The position numbers were made by a program, and so were the translations under genes. This document shows, one piece after another, positions 24,825 to 33,579 of a stretch of 64,000 nucleotides of DNA. Numbering within the stretch: position 1 is the first letter of the stretch; the number at the start of each line of letters is the position of its first letter. Below the pieces are notes generated by a model that saw nothing but the letters and a program-made list of their open reading frames with translations, was not told where the DNA came from and did no database searches. Source of the stretch: Natronomonas halophila (GTDB taxonomy: Archaea; Halobacteriota; Halobacteria; Halobacteriales; Haloarculaceae); contig NZ_CP058334.1 in NCBI RefSeq assembly GCF_013391085.1, forward strand, positions 2,914,001-2,978,000, read 5' to 3'.

Positions 24825-27792
24825 CGAACCAGCCCTCCTCGGTCTCTCGGCGCCCGTCGTCGGCGAGCAACGTCGCCGGCGATACACGAATAACGGCTAC
24901 CGCCGCCCCGATGGCGCCGACCAGTGCCACTAGCAACGCTGTCGCCGCCACCCCGAGGACGGTCGGATACGTCAGCCCCGGCCACAGACGAACGCCGAAC
25001 ATCGCTAACAGGCCGACGCGATCGAGGGCCCACAAGCCTGCGAACGCGAGGGCGGTACCAGCGAGGGCGGCAACCGAGCCGAGGCGAAGCGCATCGCTCA
25101 GCACTAGTCGAACGATTGTGAGCGGCGAGGCCCCCGCAGCGCGACGGATGCCGAGCGATTCACGTCGGGCGTACACCGCACTGGAAAACGTCGCCGTCGC
25201 CGCGCCGACGCCCATCAGGCCAGCGAGGCTGACGAGCGTCGCGCCCAGGATTCGAATATTGCCGAACGCCATATCGATCGCCCGCGCGAACGGCGTGTCG
25301 CCCTGTTCGCCACGGGTGGCGAGTGCTGCGGCGATCCGGTCATCGCCGACCACCCGATAGCGCTGTGTGGCCACCTGCGTTCCGTTGAACAGAACCCGAA
25401 CCGAATACTCGCCCGTGGGATTTCGACTGAGCTGGCGAGTGATGGTCGTTCGTTCGCCCGCTCCGATCGACACCACCTGCTGTGTCGTTTCCTGCGGACC
25501 GACCAGTTCCACGTCGTGTTTGATGGTCTCGTTCCAGGGATTGACGAGCCGAACGCGAGCGGTCGGCCGGACCAGTAAATCCGCGGTCTGCGGACTCACC
25601 GATAGGTCGACGCGAGCGCGTTGAGCGACATCCTCTCGAACCGAAATCGACGCGTTCGCACTGTTATCGCCGCGCTGGGCGCGCAGTTCGTAGTCGCCTG
25701 CCGTCCCGAGATGCACGCGCACCCGCCCGTCTTCTCCGGTCTGCCGTGTTCGATTGCCGGCAGTGACCGAAACGTTCGCGACCGGATTACCGCGGACGTC
25801 CACAACCCGAACCAGTGGCTGAGTTCCTGGTGGCGCCGCATTCGGCACTTCCTGGAACCGTATCGTCCCCGGATCGACCACCGTCACCGACCGGTTGACC
25901 CCACCCGCGACGAGCTGATAGGTCCCACTCGCGACACCCTCGAACGTGAGTGTCCGGGATGCCCGAGCCCCCGCCGAAAGCGACACGTCCACGGTTCGGG
26001 TTTGTCCGCCGAACTGCACACGAATCGAGCGGCTCTCGTCGGTGGTGCCTTCGTTTTGAACGGCCACCGTCACGCCCACAGGGTCGTTCGCGAGGGGTTG
26101 CTGTCGGACGTCGACGCTCGTGACGACGATACCACCGCCCTCAGTCGTACCGGCTTCGTTTTCCGCACTCGTTTCGGGCAGTCGCTCGCCCCGAATCAGG
26201 TTCACTTGCCCCTCGGAGACGGTCGTCAGGTGCCGCGCGGTTTCTAGGGGCACGATAACGTGATCGCTGTAGGGCGCTGGCGCGTCGAACGTCCCAACGA
26301 CAGTCACACGCGTCACCCCGACCTCCGTGCTGCCGCCGAGGGGGAGTTCATCGCCCGGTTCGACGCCGAGCGTTCGCGCGGCCCCAACCCCGACGACGGC
26401 TTCGTTCGCATCTTCGGGCGGTCGACCCTCTCGAATCGTCGCGTTCGAAACAGCGGCGAAGTCATCGTATTCCGCCCCGCGGGCAGGAATCGCACGGCCA
26501 TCAACGACACCGAACAGAAGGATCTCCCCACTTGCAGCGATACCCTGTCCGTGAAACGCCTCCGTGTAGCCAGCCGGCAGTTGACTCCCGACCGGATTCG
26601 CGGCCCCCGATTGCGTGACGACAGCCTCACCACCGCCGAGCATCGGGACGAGCACGCCAGCAGCCGACACGAACAGCAACGCGAAGACCGCGAAGGCCGC
26701 AAGCACGGCGGTCGTCGGCACAACGACGCTGGCGTCCAACACGTCCGGCGAAAGCACGTCGAGTACCGACCCCTCCGATCGACCGATACGTCCGGGCGGA
26801 ACGGTCGCCGCCGGCCGACTCGCGACCAGCCCAGCAATTACTCCGAGCACCGGCACAGCCACGACGATTGGCGCCAATACCCGCGCCACGTCCATCGTCA
26901 TCCGTGGGCTCAGCGAGGTCGGCACGCCAGCGAAGACGGCGATATTGACGGCTGTCGCGACCACAATTACGCCAATCGCGTACCCGACAGCAGCTCCGAC
27001 CAGCGACAACAGCCCGGCCCTGATTGCGAACACGCCGAGAATATCACGAGCGGATCCACCGGTCGACCGGATCACCCGAATCGATTCTCTACGGTCGAGC
27101 ACCGAAATCCGCGTCACGCTGTAGACGGTGACGCCCACCAGCAGGCCGCTCGCAACGACGAGAATCGTCAGCAGGCTGAGCGCGTCTTCGGTCCCTGCTA
27201 TGAAGAACGGCAACGCCGACCGAAGCGGGACGGCCTGTCCACCTGCGACGGCTTCGTCTCCGATTACCAGCCCGCCGTCCGAGCCCAGCTCCTCGACCGT
27301 CTCCGGCGATGTCACGTACCATTCGGCCGGGAATACCGACGAGGTCCGGGGCGATGCCGTAATCGTCCTTGCGCCCTCCGACCCAACGAGGCGATGGTCC
27401 GTGGATTCGCCCACCGACCCGAGCGTCGTTCCGCGTTGGCGACTGATCGTCCGGCCGCTATCGCCGAACGAGCGCTCCGTTCCCGCTGGCACGCCGACCG
27501 CGAGGGTCTGCTCACCGTTCGGCGCTTCAACACTGGCAAGCGGCACCACCAGCGCCTCATCGTCGACTGAAACCTCGCTCGGATCTTCGACGAACGTCGC
27601 GGTCCCGGTCGCGTCGAACTCCGAGGCGAGCGCGGCCGTCTGTGCGCCCCCGGCGACGATCAACAGCGCCGTCCCGACGAGGAAGGCGACGGTAACGGCG
27701 ATAACCAGAACGGCCAACCGGTCACGCCGCGACCACCGAAAGAGGATTGCCTGCCGGTAGCTCACCCCAACCACCCGCTTGGAGGACGACAA
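24817..27792 (-). CDS. FtsX/MacB-type permease with large extracellular Ig-like insert
   Basis: 991 aa. One N-terminal helix (about 27-50) precedes a periplasmic-type domain. A first FtsX core at about 215-310 has the ESIRVIRSTGGSARDI cytoplasmic motif; a MacB-type domain and three beta-sandwich-like stretches follow (about 555-800, including NGTTDE-type CARDB and VRGNPVANVSVTAGN carboxypeptidase-regulatory-like sequence). The last FtsX core (about 835-975) has ESLGIRRAAGASPLTIVRL. FtsX proteins couple a cytoplasmic ATPase to work outside the membrane rather than true transport. No LolD/FtsE-type ATPase gene lies nearby, so its partner is elsewhere. Confidence 0.8.
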   Translation of the reverse strand: MSSSKRVVGVSYRQAILFRWSRRDRLAVLVIAVTVAFLVGTALLIVAGGAQTAALASEFDATGTATFVEDPSEVSVDDEALVVPLASVEAPNGEQTLAVGVPAGTERSFGDSGRTISRQRGTTLGSVGESTDHRLVGSEGARTITASPRTSSVFPAEWYVTSPETVEELGSDGGLVIGDEAVAGGQAVPLRSALPFFIAGTEDALSLLTILVVASGLLVGVTVYSVTRISVLDRRESIRVIRSTGGSARDILGVFAIRAGLLSLVGAAVGYAIGVIVVATAVNIAVFAGVPTSLSPRMTMDVARVLAPIVVAVPVLGVIAGLVASRPAATVPPGRIGRSEGSVLDVLSPDVLDASVVVPTTAVLAAFAVFALLFVSAAGVLVPMLGGGEAVVTQSGAANPVGSQLPAGYTEAFHGQGIAASGEILLFGVVDGRAIPARGAEYDDFAAVSNATIREGRPPEDANEAVVGVGAARTLGVEPGDELPLGGSTEVGVTRVTVVGTFDAPAPYSDHVIVPLETARHLTTVSEGQVNLIRGERLPETSAENEAGTTEGGGIVVTSVDVRQQPLANDPVGVTVAVQNEGTTDESRSIRVQFGGQTRTVDVSLSAGARASRTLTFEGVASGTYQLVAGGVNRSVTVVDPGTIRFQEVPNAAPPGTQPLVRVVDVRGNPVANVSVTAGNRTRQTGEDGRVRVHLGTAGDYELRAQRGDNSANASISVREDVAQRARVDLSVSPQTADLLVRPTARVRLVNPWNETIKHDVELVGPQETTQQVVSIGAGERTTITRQLSRNPTGEYSVRVLFNGTQVATQRYRVVGDDRIAAALATRGEQGDTPFARAIDMAFGNIRILGATLVSLAGLMGVGAATATFSSAVYARRESLGIRRAAGASPLTIVRLVLSDALRLGSVAALAGTALAFAGLWALDRVGLLAMFGVRLWPGLTYPTVLGVAATALLVALVGAIGAAVAVIRVSPATLLADDGRRETEEGWFDA

Positions 27793-28472
27793 ACCCCCAC
27801 CAGGGCCTCAGACGACATGCATTGAATTGTCTGAGACGTTTGCAGGTGGCGACTTGAGTGTTACCCACTACAAAAACCGAGCATCCAGATCAGGCACTTG
27901 GGCCGGCCTCACCTCGACCGAGTTTGAGGCTTCCGACAACCTTGCAATCCGTTCTGCGGCGCCCTGAATCAGCAAAACCACCAATGGTTGACGAACTCGC
28001 TATCCTTGTCATATCAGAACCACGATTAGGTCTCGTCGGCGCTTCCGGTGTCACAGGTTGGGCCCACCGTCATCGACTTCTGTCCATCGATATTCGTTCA
28101 TGGATGGTATTCTCGGTCTACACAACGTATATCGCATGTGTACATAAGCGATTTAAAATAAGGTGGACTTACAAATAACTCCATGATTCTAAGCGTCTCG
28201 ATGGTATCGAGAGCGTCCTCGGAGCGCTGGTTGGCGAGTACCTCTCCCTAACGCGCCGAGTTCACGAACGTCTTGCTGCACGCCACGCTGATAGAGCCGC
28301 ATACTACGCCCTCTCACAGGTGCTCAAATCCTCCGTGGTAACAACAGTCACACGTCGATTTCTGCTCGTGCCGACCGCTACCGCCGCGTTCGCAGGAACG
28401 ACGCTGCCGCGTTCGATAACGGTCATCACCGGTTCGGAAACCTATTTGGTACTCTCCCGTCGTGGTGTGCGT
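27793..28472. other. Intergenic region with a coding-like remnant in frame with the next gene
   Basis: The first 390 bp show nothing I can support as a gene. A TATA-like gatttaaaataagg occurs at about 28149-28162. From 28178 to 28472 the frame of the downstream thiamine-diphosphate enzyme is open. The first part (about 28196-28322) reads like real protein (GIESVLGALVGEYLSLTRR, HADRAAYYALSQVL) but has no start codon and no family I know. This could be the broken end of another gene. Confidence 0.4.
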
Positions 28473-30119
28473 ATGCACGTTAATCGAGCAGTTATCGACC
28501 GCCTCGTCGCGAACGGGGTCGATACAGTCTTCGGCATCCCAGGCAAGCAGTCGCTGCCGCTCAACGAGGCGATCGGGTCGCGCGAGGACATCGATTTCGT
28601 CGTCGCTCGTCACGAAACGGCGGTGTCCCATCAGGCGTGGGGGTACGCCGAAACGAGCGACGACATGGCGGCCACCGTCGTCATTCCGGGCCCCGGCGAC
28701 ATGAACGCCATGAACGGCCTCAAGAACGCGCGCAACGACTGCACGCCGCTCCTCCATATCGCCATCGAGACCGACCCCGAACTCCGGGGCGGGGACGCCA
28801 TCCACGAGACGCCGCCCGATACCTACGACAACGTCGTCAAGGAAAACATCCTCGTGGAAACCCCCGAATCCACGGCCGCCGAAATCGACCGTGCGGCCGA
28901 GGTGGCACGGACCGAACCGAAGGGTCCGGTCCGGGTCGGCATCCCCAAGAACTTCCTCGAGATGGACGTTTCGCTGGCCGAGCGTGGCGCGTCCCCGGCC
29001 GATGACCGACTCGCCCCGAATTCGGAGACCGTCTCTCGGGCCGTGGACGTGCTCGAATCCGCTGGCGCCCCGGTCATCTACGCCGGCGGTGGCGTCCGGG
29101 GCGCCGACGCGAGCGAGGAACTCCGGGCCGTCGCCGAACGCCTCGACGCTCCCGTGGTTACCTCGTATAAGGGCAAGGGCGTGATTCCGGCGGACCACGA
29201 GCTCTTCGCGGGCTGTCTGAGCGGGAGTGCGAGCCCGGAACTCCTCTCGTGTCTCGCGGAATCCGACGTCGCGCTCGGTGTCGGCACCGACTTCGACGCG
29301 GTCGCGACCCGTGGATTCTCGGTGGACTTTCCGGACCAACTGGTCCACGTCACGCTCGATGCGAACGATATCGGCACGGCCTACGACCCCACCGTCGGCG
29401 TCGTCGCCGACGCCAAGCTCACGCTGGCGGCGCTGGACGAGGCTCTCGCCGACCGAGGGCTCGATTCGTCGGGTCAGGAAGGCGCCGACCGCGCCCGATA
29501 CGTCCGGGAACGCACCGCCGAGCGCGTCTCGGAACTCGTCGAGGCCCGCGACCCGCTCACGTCGGTGGGCGCGCTGTCCGTCGTCCGTGAGGCCCTCCCC
29601 CGGGAAACGATAGTGGCCGCCGACGCGGGTGGGTTCCGCGTCTGGGGGCTCAACACCTTCGCCGCGTACGGTCCGCGGCGGTACGTCAACCCCGGGTCGT
29701 GGGCCACGATGGGTACCGGCGTTCCCTCGGCTATCGGCGCGGCGGCGTCGAATCCGGATACCCCCGTCGTGGCGTTGACGGGCGACGGCGGTCTCATGAT
29801 GTGTATCCACGAACTGCACACGGCCGTCGCCGAGGAACTCCCGATTATCGTCGTGGTGTTCAACAACGACGACTACGCCATCATCAGCGAGGAGGCCGGA
29901 CGGAGCTACGACCTCCAGCCGCGGGAGTACGAATGGACCGACCACCCGATCGACTTCGTGGCCGTCGCGAACGGGATGGGAATGGACGCGACGCGAGCGG
30001 ACTCCCCCGACGAGATACGTGAAGCGCTCTCCAACGCCCTCGCGTCCGACCGGCCGTCGCTCATCGAGGTGCCCGTCGACCCCGACGAACCGCAGGCAAG
30101 CGAGTGGATGCGAGAGTAA
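28473..30119 (+). CDS. Thiamine-diphosphate-dependent enzyme, acetolactate-synthase large-subunit family
   Basis: 548 aa from the ATG at 28473 (MHVNRAVIDRLV); the frame stays open upstream, but homologues begin here. An N-terminal PYR domain holds the catalytic Glu48 in ARHETAVSH. A central DHS-type domain (about 190-320) and a C-terminal PP domain have the Mg-ThDP motif GDGG (about 435) to NND (about 463). Family members include acetolactate synthase, benzoylformate decarboxylase and sulfopyruvate decarboxylase. There is no ilvN regulatory gene next to it, so a role outside branched-chain amino-acid synthesis is likely. The substrate is not predictable here. Confidence 0.85.
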   Translation: MHVNRAVIDRLVANGVDTVFGIPGKQSLPLNEAIGSREDIDFVVARHETAVSHQAWGYAETSDDMAATVVIPGPGDMNAMNGLKNARNDCTPLLHIAIETDPELRGGDAIHETPPDTYDNVVKENILVETPESTAAEIDRAAEVARTEPKGPVRVGIPKNFLEMDVSLAERGASPADDRLAPNSETVSRAVDVLESAGAPVIYAGGGVRGADASEELRAVAERLDAPVVTSYKGKGVIPADHELFAGCLSGSASPELLSCLAESDVALGVGTDFDAVATRGFSVDFPDQLVHVTLDANDIGTAYDPTVGVVADAKLTLAALDEALADRGLDSSGQEGADRARYVRERTAERVSELVEARDPLTSVGALSVVREALPRETIVAADAGGFRVWGLNTFAAYGPRRYVNPGSWATMGTGVPSAIGAAASNPDTPVVALTGDGGLMMCIHELHTAVAEELPIIVVVFNNDDYAIISEEAGRSYDLQPREYEWTDHPIDFVAVANGMGMDATRADSPDEIREALSNALASDRPSLIEVPVDPDEPQASEWMRE

Positions 30120-30278
30120 TCGTCAGAGTGGCTCCTGTTCCTCGCGTTGGCTCTGCTTCCGGGTGTCGGTCATACGGTCATCAACTGGCCGCTGAAGTAC
30201 GTCGAATCGAGCGCCATGAGCGTCGCGTTTCTGGGCGACCCCGTCGGGAGCACCCCTCGAAAACTCGGCAAGCACTGA
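30120..30278 (+). pseudogene. Remnant of an EamA/DMT-family transporter (C-terminal helices)
   Basis: Directly after the stop of the thiamine-diphosphate gene, the frame reads LALALLPGVGHTVINWPLKY, then VESSAMSVAFLGDPVGS. This is the familiar end of the second EamA domain (normally ...YNWALKYVSA...LLEPV). There is no start and the rest of the protein is missing, with a non-homologous tail to the TGA at 30276. It is a relic, probably of a deletion that joined the present neighbours. Confidence 0.6.
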
Positions 30279-30356
30279 TTTAAGGCGGGTTCTGGAAGCG
30301 ACCGGTCGAGTTCGGTACTTGCCGTTCCCGTAGCGATATCGCCGTCAGTTTCGGAC

Positions 30357-30366
30357 GAAAGATACA
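30357..30366 (+). promoter_or_regulatory. TATA-like promoter of rdfA
   Basis: gaaagataca is centred about 30 bp before the ATG at 30392, which suggests a leaderless mRNA. Confidence 0.4.
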
Positions 30367-30391
30367 ACCAACCGACCCTCGTTGCATACGT

Positions 30392-31018
30392 ATGGACCAA
30401 TCAGAGGAGTCAGATTCGACCCATGGGGGGCGACGGAGCAAGGTCGCTCGACTCATCGAGGAGTACGACCTGCAGGGGCTGGGCACGGAGTTAGAGCAGC
30501 TCTGGACTGCCGAGGAAGACCGGCGGAGCCTTCGGGACCTGGCAGCCTACTTCAACCGAAAACTGCTGGAACAGGCCCTCGAAGCGGCGAACGTCCAGCA
30601 ACTCGATGGGGAGGTCGAGAACACCTATCGCCTGTTGACCGACGACGACGTCAGCAGCGCCGAGTCTACCCGTATCGAGCGGCGGCTCGAACGCGATGGC
30701 GTGGACGTCGAGTCCCTCGTGAGTGATTTCGTCACCTATCAGGCAATCCGAACCTACCTCAAGGACCACCGTGGTGCCGAGTACACGCCCTCGGAGACGG
30801 ACCCGCTGGAGCGTGAGAAGACGAACTTCCAGAAGCTCCGCGGTCGGATGGTCTCGGTCACGGAGGGGAAACTCGAACAGTTGCAGAAAAACGAGGCGTT
30901 CACGCTCGGCGAGTTCCGGACGCTCGCGGACATTCAGGTCGTCTGTGAGGACTGTAACACCCAGTTCGGCGTGCTGGAACTCCTCGAACGAGAGGGCTGT
31001 AACTGCGAGGACCGCTAG
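30392..31018 (+). CDS. rdfA: Rod-determining factor RdfA
   Basis: 208 aa. It matches the haloarchaeal RdfA family: an N-terminal SKVARLIEEYDLQGLGTELE (about 16-35), a helical middle (RSLRDLAAYFNRKLLEQAL, QAIRTYLKDH), and a C-terminal Cys-rich end CEDCNTQFGVLELLEREGCNC that probably binds zinc. RdfA is needed for rod shape in Haloferax volcanii. The SMC-like gene follows 80 bp downstream with its own promoter; the pair recurs in many haloarchaeal genomes. The molecular activity is unknown. Confidence 0.88.
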   Translation: MDQSEESDSTHGGRRSKVARLIEEYDLQGLGTELEQLWTAEEDRRSLRDLAAYFNRKLLEQALEAANVQQLDGEVENTYRLLTDDDVSSAESTRIERRLERDGVDVESLVSDFVTYQAIRTYLKDHRGAEYTPSETDPLEREKTNFQKLRGRMVSVTEGKLEQLQKNEAFTLGEFRTLADIQVVCEDCNTQFGVLELLEREGCNCEDR

Positions 31019-31065
31019 AACCATAATATAGTTATGCTTGTTATTTCTAAGCTTGGATACATAAC

Positions 31066-31075
31066 GTTAATATAG
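31066..31075 (+). promoter_or_regulatory. TATA-like promoter of the SMC-like gene
   Basis: gttaatatag lies about 28 bp before the ATG at 31099, giving the SMC-like gene a promoter separate from that of rdfA. Confidence 0.5.
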
Positions 31076-31098
31076 GATACACGTGTGCAACGAAGCAC

Positions 31099-33039
31099 AT
31101 GAGTCAAGGACAGGTTGCCTCGAAATGTCGACTAACGGCGCAGAACATCGGCGGCATCGACGAGACGGAGGTCGTCTTCGAACCCGGTGTCACGGTTCTG
31201 GCCGGCCGGAACGCCACGAACCGGACCTCGTTGCTGCAGGCGGTTATGGCCGCGCTCGGGAGCGATGACGTCTCCATCAAAGCCGACGCCGACGAAGCCA
31301 ACACCGAGTTGGCGCTGGGCGACGACACGTACGCCCGAACGCTGAAACGGCGCAACGGGACGGTACAGGGCACGGGGAACCCGTATCTCGAAGATTCGAC
31401 GGTCGCGGACCTCTTTGCGTTCCTGCTGGAATCGAACGAGGCGCGACGGGCCGTCGTAACCGACGCCGACCTCCGGGAGATCATCATGCAGCCCATCGAT
31501 ACGGAGGACATCCGGGCGGAAATCGACCGCCTCATCGAGGAGCGACGGCAGATATCCGATGAACTCGACGAACTCGACGACCTGAAAGACCGGCTGCCGT
31601 CCCTCGAAGAAAAGCGGCAGCGACTCCAGGACCAAATCGAGGACAAGCGCTCCGAACTACAGGAACTGGAGGAGGAAATCGACGCCCGCGACGCCGACGT
31701 CGAGCAGACCCGCGAGGAGCAGGCCGAACTGGAGGAGAAACTCGAAACCCTCCGCGAGAAACGGTCGACGCTCGAGGACGTCCGCTACGAACTGGATACC
31801 GAAGAGGAGAGCCTCGATTCGCTGCAGCAGGAGAAACGCGAGGTCGAAGAGGAGTACGAGGAACTGCCGGAGACGCCTGCTGGCGACCTCGACGAGATCG
31901 AAAGCCGCATCGACCGACTCCGAACGCGAAAGCAGGAGTTGGAGTCGGAACTGAACGAGCTACAGAGCGTCATCGGGTTCAATCAGGAGATGCTCGAAGA
32001 CGCCGGGGGCGACCTCTTCGATGCCCTGCAGGAGGACGCGGAAAGCGGGGCAGTGACCGAGGAGTTGCTCCCCGAGGAAACCGTCAACTGCTGGACCTGC
32101 GGTAGCGAGGTCGAACCGGAACAGATCGAATCGACCATCGACAAACTCCGCGACCTCAGCCAGGAGACGGTCGGCGAAATCAACGACATCGAGGACGAAC
32201 TCGACGACCTGAAAGCAAAGCGGCGCGACCGGCGGCAGGACCAGCAGCGTCGCGAGCGGCTCGAACGCCGAACGCGGGACCTCGAGGACGAAATCGAGGA
32301 CACCGAAGCCCGTCTGGAGACCCTCAAGGAACAGAGGAACGAACTCCGGGAGGAAATCGAGGCTGCCGAGGAGGAAGTCGAAACGCTGGAAAACGACGCG
32401 TACGACGAGATTCTCGACCTGCACAAGGAAGCCAACCAGCTGGAATACGACCTCGGGACCCTCGAAAACGACCTCGAACGCGTCGAGGACAACATCACGT
32501 CAATCGAGGAGCGCCTCGATGAGGAAAGCGAACTCGAGGAACGCCGCGAGGGAATCAACGACGACATCGAGGACCTGCGAACGAAAATCGAGCGCACCGA
32601 ACAGCAGGCCATCGAGGAGTTCAACGACCACATGGATACCGTGCTGGACCTGCTCGAATACGGGAACCTGGCCCGTATCTGGCTGGAGCGACAGGAAACC
32701 GAGGTCCGGGAAGGCCGGAAGAAGGTCACCAAGAGCGTCTTCGATCTGCACATCGTCCGCCAGACCGATTCCGGAACGACCTACGAGGACACCATCGACC
32801 ACCTCTCGGAGAGCGAGCGGGAGGTAACGGGCCTCATCTTCGCACTCGCGGGCTATCTCGCCCACGAGGTGTACGAGACGGTCCCGTTCATGCTGCTCGA
32901 CTCGCTGGAAGCCATCGACTCCGAGCGCATCGCGACGCTCGTCGAGTATTTCGGCGAATACAGCGACTATCTGGTCGTCGCGCTGCTGCCCGAGGACGCC
33001 AGTAGCGTCGACGCGGACCAGCGCATCGAGAGCATCTAA
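31099..33039 (+). CDS. Archaea-specific SMC-related (Rad50-like) protein, partner of RdfA
   Basis: 646 aa. The N-terminal ATPase half has a degenerate Walker A, LAGRNATNRTSLLQA (about residues 33-47), in which the usual GKS/T lysine is replaced by Arg. A long, highly charged coiled coil (about 130-560) is interrupted near residue 330 by CWTC, like the Rad50 zinc hook. The C-terminal half has a signature-like LSESEREVTGLIFALAGYLA and a Walker-B-like FMLLDSLEAIDSERI without the usual catalytic Glu pair. By analogy it is a dimeric, DNA- or membrane-organising protein working with RdfA; whether it hydrolyses ATP is doubtful. Confidence 0.85.
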   Translation: MSQGQVASKCRLTAQNIGGIDETEVVFEPGVTVLAGRNATNRTSLLQAVMAALGSDDVSIKADADEANTELALGDDTYARTLKRRNGTVQGTGNPYLEDSTVADLFAFLLESNEARRAVVTDADLREIIMQPIDTEDIRAEIDRLIEERRQISDELDELDDLKDRLPSLEEKRQRLQDQIEDKRSELQELEEEIDARDADVEQTREEQAELEEKLETLREKRSTLEDVRYELDTEEESLDSLQQEKREVEEEYEELPETPAGDLDEIESRIDRLRTRKQELESELNELQSVIGFNQEMLEDAGGDLFDALQEDAESGAVTEELLPEETVNCWTCGSEVEPEQIESTIDKLRDLSQETVGEINDIEDELDDLKAKRRDRRQDQQRRERLERRTRDLEDEIEDTEARLETLKEQRNELREEIEAAEEEVETLENDAYDEILDLHKEANQLEYDLGTLENDLERVEDNITSIEERLDEESELEERREGINDDIEDLRTKIERTEQQAIEEFNDHMDTVLDLLEYGNLARIWLERQETEVREGRKKVTKSVFDLHIVRQTDSGTTYEDTIDHLSESEREVTGLIFALAGYLAHEVYETVPFMLLDSLEAIDSERIATLVEYFGEYSDYLVVALLPEDASSVDADQRIESI

Positions 33040-33480
33040 CCCCGACCGGCGTTTCGTTCCCGCTGAAACACGCTCCGTTCGACGGTTCTTGATGACGATC
33101 GGATTTTTATACTCACTACTCTAGGCGTATTGGAGGATAATGCGCTTAGGTACATAGGCGATAGTGGTTGTGTATACCTGTAAACGCCATCCGACTCCCG
33201 TATAGTCGCATTACGCGCTGAGGGTCCACGTCGTGTCCTCGAACAGCCTCGCTCCGGACACTTCGGGCCACGACCGCGACGCGAGTGGGGCCCACCTCGG
33301 GATGGAACGGTCCCCGACGTGTTCGAGATAGATGACGTCCTGTTCCCCCTTACCTACGCGTGGTAAACAGCTGTTTATCAGTTGAAACGGTGTATTTAGT
33401 CCTTTTCTAAATGTTCAGTAACCGTCTACTCGAACCGTAGGAGCGGCTTTACAAAGGGTATCTAGGTCATACGCGGGTTC
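33040..33480. other. Intergenic region upstream of the pilus operon
   Basis: No gene is supported in this 440-bp stretch. A TATA-like tttttatactc at 33102-33112 is followed by ggagg (33131-33135) and an ATG with only five codons, so nothing follows it. A second TATA-like tttacaaagg at 33448-33457 points at the leader frame beginning at 33481. The middle part (33200-33340) shows no repeat or structured RNA that I recognise. Confidence 0.45.
33448..33457 (+). promoter_or_regulatory. TATA-like promoter of the pilus operon
   Basis: tttacaaagg is centred 28-29 bp before the ATG at 33481. The transcript would therefore start at or next to the leader frame. Confidence 0.45.
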
Positions 33481-33579
33481 ATGGTTTACGTCACTGGGGA
33501 TGGGGACCTGGCGCACCAGCGATTCCGAGGCCCGACGGCAGGCGAGTCGGCCAGTGGGATTCGGGGGAGAGAATCATGA
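33481..33579 (+). CDS. Possible 32-aa leader peptide coupled to pilB
   Basis: An ATG at the predicted transcription start opens a 32-codon frame (beginning MVYVTGDGDLAHQRF, ending GRES). Its TGA overlaps the ATG of the pilB-type gene (ATGA at 33576-33579). The position fits a leaderless upstream frame whose translation carries ribosomes to pilB. The peptide has no recognised family and no hydrophobic segment. It could be chance; the placement is the evidence. Confidence 0.35.
   Translation: MVYVTGDGDLAHQRFRGPTAGESASGIRGRES

Noticed and set aside
28314-29945. Long minus-strand open frame (543 codons) opposite the thiamine-diphosphate enzyme
   Set aside because: It is the antisense shadow of a well-supported gene; high G+C removes stop codons from opposite frames, and its translation has no family features.
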